Assembly (NCBI GenBank): GCA_030035585.1
Contig: CM057463.1
Coordinates: 138,850,736-138,914,735 of the forward strand
Direction of reading: 5' to 3'
DNA from: Dugong dugon
Taxonomy: Eukaryota > Chordata > Mammalia > Sirenia > Dugongidae
DNA length: 64,000 nucleotides
Position 1 is the stretch's first letter. Each line of letters starts with the position of its first letter. The translations under genes and the position numbers were made by a program. Positions 57,130 to 64,000 of this stretch are shown piece after piece. The notes under the pieces are model-generated. The model had not been told where the DNA came from and made no database searches. It worked only from the letters and a program-made list of their open reading frames with translations.

Positions 57130-59299
57130 GTATCAATAAAAATCCTTCTTCGCATTAATATAGCTTAGATCCTTTCTAACATTATTTAATATTCTATAGT
57201 TTACTTCCTCTAAAACTCTTGCTGTTCTGTCATAATTAAGCTGGAGTGCTAGGGAGTGTAGAAACGCCTATGGTATCTAATCCTTTTGTAGTCATCCTTT
57301 CTCATTTGACAGCTATTTTCAGATGAACAACTGCTCTAAAGGAATGAAGCAATCTGACAGCTGATGTACATTCTGTTTGGCTTGTCTTTCACATTATAAG
57401 TTAATATCATTCTTGGTTCTTTTTTTTTTTAAGATAGGTCTCATACAATCTTATCTTCATTGTCCATCCCACTGGTCCATCTTGACTTCTTTCACTTCAT
57501 ATTACATAAATCACTCAAAATATGTTCTATTTTTCCTTCTTTTGAAAAAACTGTTAAGTTGCAATTCATATTCATTGCTTATTTCCTTAACCCTGAAACC
57601 AGTCTTTATATGCAGTCATTAACATTGATTTACCTAGGCATTTTTGGGGGGAGGAGGGGGAGGCGTGGAAAATCTACTTTTAATTTCCAGGGACATAGAG
57701 AATGTTTTTGTAGTGTCAAAGCATTTTGCTAAATAATAATAATAATAATAATAATATGAATTAGATGCAAGGTGTTAACCCACTGGGTCCTTTTCTTTGA
57801 ATTCTACCAAATAACTCTAAAAAGCAAAGCTTTTTACATTGCTTTGATTGTTAAAAAGGAAGTTCAACTCTGTACATGAGCCAAGGGCTATTATCAATTT
57901 TAAAAGTTAAGAAGAAGACGATCCAGATCCTTTTAAGAGCTGATTTGAGCCATTCCAGATATATTTGTGGGGATTTTCAGGTTGCCTCCTCATTTCCCCT
58001 CCACTGACAAAGAATGTGACCTTTCACTTTAACAGAATTGAGACCTAGAGGCATGAGATCTGGTGGGGGGCAGTGGGGACAGGGAGTATTTTTTTTGTGT
58101 GTTTCACCTTCCAGGAATCAAGCCGAATAAAACCAATCAAAGTCGGTTTTAGATGCCCCTCTGTCCCCATACGCGCAGTATAGTCTATCTAAAAAGTCCT
58201 ATTGTTAAGTTTTCTTTTTTGGAATGCAAAATTACCATACTGAATTCAACTTGGTTCCCATGTTTTACTGCGATATCAAACTAGCTTGGAATAAAATGAG
58301 AAGAATTTTGAACAAGATCCCAGAACTGAATTAATACTAATCCAAAATTTCAAAATTCATGTCTCCTTTTAAGTATTATTTATTCATTTTGCTTTTTAAT
58401 TTTTGTATTTCCTGTTTCAGATAGTTTACCTGAAAATTGCGTTTATAGTTTTCCTCATCAATAAAGCAAAAATCAGATAATTAGTCTGATTTCAGACTAA
58501 ATTGTTTACATTAAGACTGGACTTTAGTTATCATTTTATAGTTGCCAGAACCATAAGCCTCATAATTATAATCAAGTAATACATTTAATTCCCAGTCTAA
58601 ATCAGTTGTTGGATTCTAGTCTATTCAGGTCCTGACATAGACCCATAAGGGTAAAATAGCTTTTATTAAAAAAAAAAAACAAAAAACTGAAAACTGCTAT
58701 TTTTATGAAATACTAAGATAAAATATTATTATATGCTTGGGGGCAGGGGGAAGCTACTATCTCACCACAGCAAGGTCTGGCCATGTAAAGTCTGTGGAAG
58801 CACTCCCTCCCAAGCCACTGGAAGACTTCCAGCCCCTTTAAGTAGAGTCACATGCTTTGCCTTTGTTTGGATGTCAAGTATTCCAGATAATGCAGGGATA
58901 GTCACAAAGTCTTTCTTAATTGCTCTCAGATAAAATGGTTGTGGCACTTTCTGAAACAGCTCAAATGTATCATTTTCCTCTCTTATTTCCTCTAACATGT
59001 TGTGTACAACTGCGTAAGGCATGGCATTTAGAAATCTGGAGCTAGAAGGCAGGTCGTTGTTTCTAACGATGCATGGACTTCAGAGACATCTCTCTGGAAA
59101 TCCTTCAAACTCATAAGTAGAAAACATCTGGATAATTTAGAATAAAGCATGCAACTGTTTTGATCTTATTTATGAGATTCAGTCAAATTTGGACTGGATT
59201 GTTCTTCTTAAAAAGGAACTTACAAGGATATTTTCAAACCTCTTTTCCCATCTCCCTCTTCGCTTATGTATCACGACCTTTCTTCAGTATTATAACACC
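57130..59299 (+). other. MYOZ2: MYOZ2 intron 2, repeat-poor part
   Basis: About 2.2 kb with few recognisable repeats: an (aat)n run at 57732-57755 and A/T runs only. A minus-strand open frame of 86 codons (59022-58762) lies here; see findings. Such a repeat-poor stretch next to the promoter may include control elements. Confidence 0.6.
57732..57755. repeat. (AAT)n microsatellite
   Basis: Eight aat triplets in a row. Confidence 0.95.
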
Positions 59300-59372
59300 A
59301 TTAGATAATCTTTGAACCTTAAACTCTGAGCTGAAACTGGTCTCCTAAAAGTACCTTTTAAGTCAAACAATA

Positions 59373-59570
59373 TCCATTGCCATCGAGTCAGTTCCGACTC
59401 ATGGCGACCCTACAGGACAGAGTAGAACTGCCCCATAAGATTTCCAAGGCTGTAAATCTTTACAGAAGCAGACAGCCACATTTTTGTCCCACAGAGTGGC
59501 TGCTGGGTTCGAACCTCTGACCTTTAGGTTAGCAGCCGAGCGTTTAACCACTGTGCAACCAGGCCTCCTT
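59373..59570 (-). mobile_element. AfroSINE, first of a pair
   Basis: Reverse copy (tccattgccatcgagtcagt to aggcctcctt). Flanks aagtcaaacaatat (59360) and aagtcaaagaataat (59572). Confidence 0.94.
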
Positions 59571-59604
59571 CAAGTCAAAGAATAATCCAAAAAAAAAAAA
59601 AAAA

Positions 59605-59753
59605 TCCATTGCCAAGAGTCGATTTTGACTCACAGCGACCTTATAGGACACAGTAGAGCTACCCTGTAGGGTTTCCAAGGAGCGGCTGGTGGATTTGAAC
59701 TGTAGACCTTTGGTTAGCCGTGGAGCTCTTAACCACGCCGCCACCAGGGCTCC
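59605..59753 (-). mobile_element. AfroSINE, second of a pair
   Basis: Reverse copy preceded by an A run; flanks aagtcaaagaataat (59572) and aagtcaaagaatagt (59756). Confidence 0.94.
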
Positions 59754-60228
59754 ATAAGTCAAAGAATAGTCTAGCTCAATTAGCAATGAACATTTTATCT
59801 TACCTTTATAGAATTATCTATGTGCAATCAGTTTTGACAAGCAGCAAATCCAAAGGTCAGACTGGAAGCTATGCTAAGGTAAATCAGTAACTGTTTTTCA
59901 GGACAATGCTGTATGGAATCCTGCACAACCACAAATTGTTTCTTTAATTCTATTCCGGCCCTGTTTCCATGGCAATGTATAATTACTAGTGATAAATTGG
60001 AGTATAAAAATCTGTGAAAGATCTTTCTTCTTTGGAACATTTTTGACTCTAGTTGGAAATGTTGCTTCAGTTTGCAAATCATATATCAAATAAACTTCAA
60101 TCAATTTCTATTACTGGCTTAATATTATTTTTTTTTTAACAGTATTAACTAGATAGAATGAACAAAAGGGTGGATAATTCTCAGCTGCCATTAACTTTAC
60201 CCTAAATTTTGGCTCATTATGGAGCCAC

Positions 60229-60397
60229 TGAAGCCCTGCTGGTGCAGTGGTTAAGAGCTACGGCTGCTAACCAAAAGGTCAGCAGTTCAAATCTACCAGC
60301 TGCTCCTTGGAAACCCTATGGGGCAGTTCTACTATGTCCTATAGTGTTGCTACGAATTGGAACTGACTTGACGGCAATGGTTTGTTTGTTTGTTTAT
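60229..60397 (+). mobile_element. AfroSINE
   Basis: Near-consensus copy: aagccctgctggtgcagtgg, aggtcagcagttcaaatc, tail gacttgacggcaatgg and a tttg run. Confidence 0.95.
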
Positions 60398-60418
60398 GAA
60401 TTCATTATGATTTGGTGT

Positions 60419-60621
60419 TAGGAGTCCCTGAGTGGCACAAATGGTTAAGTGCTTAGCTACTGACCGAAAGGTTTGTGGTTAGAACTTACCCAGAGGCACC
60501 TAGGAAGAAAGTCCTGGCAATTTGTTTCCAAAGGTCATAGCCTTGAAAACGCTATGGAGCACAATTCTACTCTGTAACACATGGGGTCACCATGAGTAGG
60601 AATTGGCTCGACAGCAACAAG
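60419..60621 (+). mobile_element. AfroSINE, longer-body variant, exact target duplication
   Basis: Flanked by tatgatttggtgt at 60406-60418 and 60622-60634. Contains aagaaagtcctggcaatttg. Confidence 0.95.
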
Positions 60622-60634
60622 TATGATTTGGTGT

Positions 60635-62920
60635 CAAATTACGTACCAGAAGCAAATATACCTCAGTTCTAAAAATATAAAAAAGTATCCCCCAGTATTG
60701 CTCTCAGATTTACTATCCTCATCATCATATCACGAGCATGGTCATCATCATCATCATGATCAGTATTAGGATGGTACCACCAGATGTCTTATATTACTAG
60801 TGTGACACAAAGCTTCTATGCTTTATACAGAAATAGCTGAAGCATAGTTGCTGCCATCTGACAAAGTGGTATTCTAAAAGACAGACAAAACCGCAAAAAC
60901 GTTTTACCATTATCTGTGCATGAATTAGGTGTAGGCACAAGAAAAATGGCCTATACTAGTACTCTACTCACTAGCCTTATTCAATTTAGTCTTGAACCTG
61001 TCCATATTCTCTAGCCCCAATCACGTTCCTCTCTCAGTAACTCATTTGAAACTTGAAGAGTGAAGGAAGAGGGAGAGTTAGGGAAGGCTAAAAGGATAGG
61101 AAGTGATAAGTTAACAGAGAAAGAGAAGAGGGGATTAAGATTGGAATAAGGAGAGGCGCTCTAGAACAATTGGCACCTGTCCAGAAAGCGTGTGGAAAAG
61201 GAATTGAAATTAAAATAACCATAAGAGAACTGGGAGTTTGGTGTCTCCTGACCTCAACCACAGCTATTGCTGACAGTTCAGAATAAAAGCTTCACCAACA
61301 GAGGAGACCACGGTGCTTCATAAGGCTGCTTCAATCACCCTAAGTTTTCCCATCTGGGCTTTGGGAAGGATTTTTTTGGTATGTTTTCTTTCTTTCTTTT
61401 TTTTTTCCTTTTCATGACTGGTCAACAGCTTTCCCCAGCACATAGAGAAAAATGGGGCAGATTGTTTTTGTGATTTCAGGAAGAGAGTTAGACTTTGTGG
61501 TCTGAAAACAGGAAACCCAGGTTCTAAATGGAGTGCTGTTTCTGATACCATACCAGGAGAGGTGGATTCCAGACTAAACATCAGAGTCCTCCTCTGAAAA
61601 TGAGGAAGGCTAGGTTCTCTGACATGTCCAATTCTAAAATCCCATGATTCTAATTTACTCTGCTATATGCCAAAGTCAAACATCAATTTATTTCAGTTCT
61701 CCACCAATAATAAAGGAAATAATACTGATGTAAGTAGCAAGCACACTTTGAAAAGCAGAGCATGAAGTCTAGACTTTCATATGGGTTTGCTAAAACCTCT
61801 TTTATTTTTCCTGTATAAGCATCTTAAATTGTAATTAATTAAGTCATCAACATCAAAATTAGGACTCCAGAAAGGCTTGTCTACCTCAGATCAAGTGCAA
61901 AAACTTTGCATGAGAAAAAGGACTTAACCTAAAGGTTAAGTGCACCAATTTTTTTTGTTAGTTTTCTTTAAACTTTGACATTAATATTCTTATTATGGAG
62001 GGAGGAAATAAAAGAAATAAGATCAGGCTGGATAGGTGTGCTAGAATAATTGAAATGATAATTACTGCGGGCGTGGGCCCCCTCAGTTATCTAAATTTAT
62101 TAAGTGGCAGTTACCAAGTATAAAGATGATTCTTCATAACTCCCATTCACATAATTGTTTACAAATGTTAGATAACACGAATGAGAGGGGTGGGGGAAAG
62201 AATTGAATTACATGCATTAATTTGGGGCTATCCTTTAAATAACTTTATTTTCCCTTTCTTTGACTGAACCAGAAACTCTTACATATTCTTCTGGAGCCAT
62301 CATTTTAATACTGAAATCTTGTTTTGATATATAGTATTGGATATCTTTATGAATAGAATGCCCAGATAAAGGATCATTCGCATAGAGATCCAGTGATTCA
62401 CAAATGCTAACTACTCTTGAAAACAGCTTTGTAAGTAAGTTCTCTGTAATGTTTGGAAGAATTATTTTGTGATGCTTTGATGAAATCTTAGTGACCTCAA
62501 GTGAGCCTCTAGCCATGAACTAGCTAGAAGATGACTTAGATTATAGCCCTTGTGTTTGCGGTGGTTTCACTGGCCTTAAAGAAAAGAATAGTTTTTGTTT
62601 TCTCTTCAGGTTGTTTAAATTAAATTGCTTATTTATCATATTATATTTTGCTCCAAGTAGTTAAGACCTGATTGAAAATGAACATACACAACAGTTAAGA
62701 CTATGACTAAATTAAATCTTGCTTACTCCAGAAGGATTAGGGTACAGAAAGGGATAGAATGCTTTCACGATATTTCCTTTTATGTAATACTTATAATAAA
62801 ACTTATTTACTTACCTAACTGCAGAATTCTAGCTACAGATGTGATTCTATATTATTGAAATGACACTCTTCTAATTTTTAGTATTATCTTAAATTTATAT
62901 GGGACTTTTTTAAAGGAATG
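60635..62920 (+). other. MYOZ2: MYOZ2 intron, mostly unassigned
   Basis: No further MYOZ2 exon recognised. A (cat)n-like run lies at 60744-60757, a TC-rich run at 61386-61410, and a possible forward MIR at 61480-61650. A 93-codon minus-strand frame (62516-62235) is discussed in findings. Confidence 0.45.
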
Positions 62921-63450
62921 TATTATGGATTGAATTTTGTTCCCAAAAAACGTGTGTTGACTTGGGTAGGCTATGATTCCCAGTATTATGTGGTTCTCCT
63001 CCATTTTGTGATCTTATGTAATAATCCTATGTGTTGTAAAACCTAACCTCTACGATGTTGATGAGGCAGGATTAGAGGCATTTATGTTAATGAGGCAGGA
63101 CACAATCTACAGGATTAGATTGTATCTCGAGTCAATCTCTTTTGAGTTATAAAAGAGAGACACAAGCAGAGAGTAGAGGGACCTCCTACCACCAAGAAAG
63201 AAGAGCCGGGAGTGGAGCATGTTCTTTGGACCTGGGGGTCCTGAGTTCCCTGAGCCGACAAACTCTTAGACCTAGGGAAAGATTGATGATGAGGATTTTC
63301 CCCCAGAGCTGACAGAGATAGAAAGGCTTCCCTGGAGCTGGCGCCCTGATTTCGGACTTTTAGCCTCCTAGACTGTGAGAGAATAAATTTGTTTGTTAAA
63401 GCCATCCACTTGTGGTATTTCTGTTATAGCAACACTAGATAACTAAGACA
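62921..63450 (+). mobile_element. MaLR-like solo LTR
   Basis: Begins tattatggattgaattttg and ends gataactaagaca, same family as 45985 and 48883; contains gagagaataaatttg near its 3' end. Flanks gaatg (62916-62920) and gaagg (63451-63455) form a 5-bp duplication with one change. Confidence 0.88.
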
Positions 63451-63581
63451 GAAGGTGATTTTCCTATTCTGTGTCTCCTCTCTGTGAGCTGTTTGGAATA
63501 TCCAGCCACCCTAGAGAGTAATAATTCATCACATACTTGGTGTTTGAGAGAGAGGCAGAGAAAGGAAAACAGTGATGTTAA

Positions 63582-63734
63582 GGAGCCCTGGTGACAGAGT
63601 GGTTAAGAGTTATGGCTGCTAACCAAAACATCAGCAGTTTGAGTCCACCAGCCTGCGCCTTGGAAACCCTATAGGGCAGCTCTGCTATGTCCTGTAGGGT
63701 CACTATGAGTTGGAATCGACTCAACAACAAGAAG
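63582..63734 (+). mobile_element. AfroSINE
   Basis: Copy from aggagccctggtgacagagt to gttggaatcgactcaacaac. The remaining bases to 64000 hold nothing recognised. Confidence 0.94.
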
Positions 63735-64000
63735 TTTCTTTTGTTTTGTTTTTTTTTAAACATAGTAGAGGGTTTATTAGTTATACCTCTTAAAATTCTG
63801 TTGAAAGATATTAATGATTTAAGTTTGTACTAAGTAGAAGTCTATCAGGTTTAAAATCATTCTCTTGGTCTCTATTATAATAGTTTTATTAAAGAATGCG
63901 TGTGTGATAAGTTTTATTTCCAGAAAAATTAATAGATGAACTACAAACAAATTAGAGCAAGGAAAGTTTACATATTTTGTTTTGTTTGAAAAATGCTATA

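Larger units (their letters stand above)
59300..59820 (+). mobile_element. L1 3'UTR remnant holding two AfroSINEs
   Basis: The words 'ctttgaaccttaaactctgagc' and 'aagtcaaagaatagtctagct' match the 3'UTR at about 50745-50820. The SINEs split it. Confidence 0.6.

Noticed and set aside
57130..64000. MYOZ2 exon 3
   Set aside because: I searched by eye for the expected continuation of the protein and found none; the next exon probably lies beyond 64000.

Overview
This window is nuclear DNA from an afrotherian mammal, most likely an elephant. Two things support this. First, more than twenty copies of the tRNA-headed AfroSINE family share their 3' tail with an RTE/BovB-type LINE (called RTE1 here). 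Second, there is one recognisable host gene, the 5' end of MYOZ2 (myozenin-2/calsarcin-1). Its TATA-type muscle promoter, noncoding exon 1 and first coding exon lie at about 56.27-57.13 kb on the + strand. The remaining coding exons are not in the window, so 57.13-64.0 kb reads as MYOZ2 intron and 1-56 kb as its upstream intergenic DNA.

Layout. 1-8.04 kb: a long L1 on the minus strand with decayed ORF2 and ORF1, a 5'UTR carrying three ~265-bp tandem monomers, and a solo class II-like LTR inside it. 8.4-11.2 kb: a tRNA-Gly-headed composite SINE, an RTE1 3' end, and an ERV-L LTR with the 3' end of pol. 11.2-17.4 kb: a second L1 of the same family, lacking both ends. 17.4-22.7 kb: an ancient L1 broken up by a younger L1 3' end, AfroSINEs, a probable LTR and an RTE1 piece. 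23-31 kb: AfroSINE clusters, a class I-like LTR split by an L1 3' end, a MaLR LTR, RTE1, MIR and L1 fragments. 31.2-43.5 kb: two ancient L2 copies. One is split by a near-complete ERV-L provirus (33.35-43.27 kb, minus), itself split by a full-length RTE1 (36.95-40.12 kb, plus). The provirus 5' LTR carries a near-perfect 119-bp-arm palindrome. 44-56 kb: MaLR LTRs (one an inverted dimer), nested L1 3' ends, composite SINEs and unassigned DNA. 56.2-64 kb: the MYOZ2 5' end and intron, with paired AfroSINEs and one MaLR LTR.

How it works together. The LINEs supply the machinery and the SINEs are passengers: AfroSINEs and the composite SINEs carry the RTE1 3' tail, which suggests RTE1 moved them. 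All LINE and retroviral reading frames seen here are broken. I found no new gene system. The most unusual signals are structural: the long palindrome in the ERV-L LTR, the LTR inverted dimer bounded by one target-site duplication, two SINE pairs each with three copies of the target site, a SINE with a 5' inversion, and the tRNA-Gly/RTE1 composite SINE.
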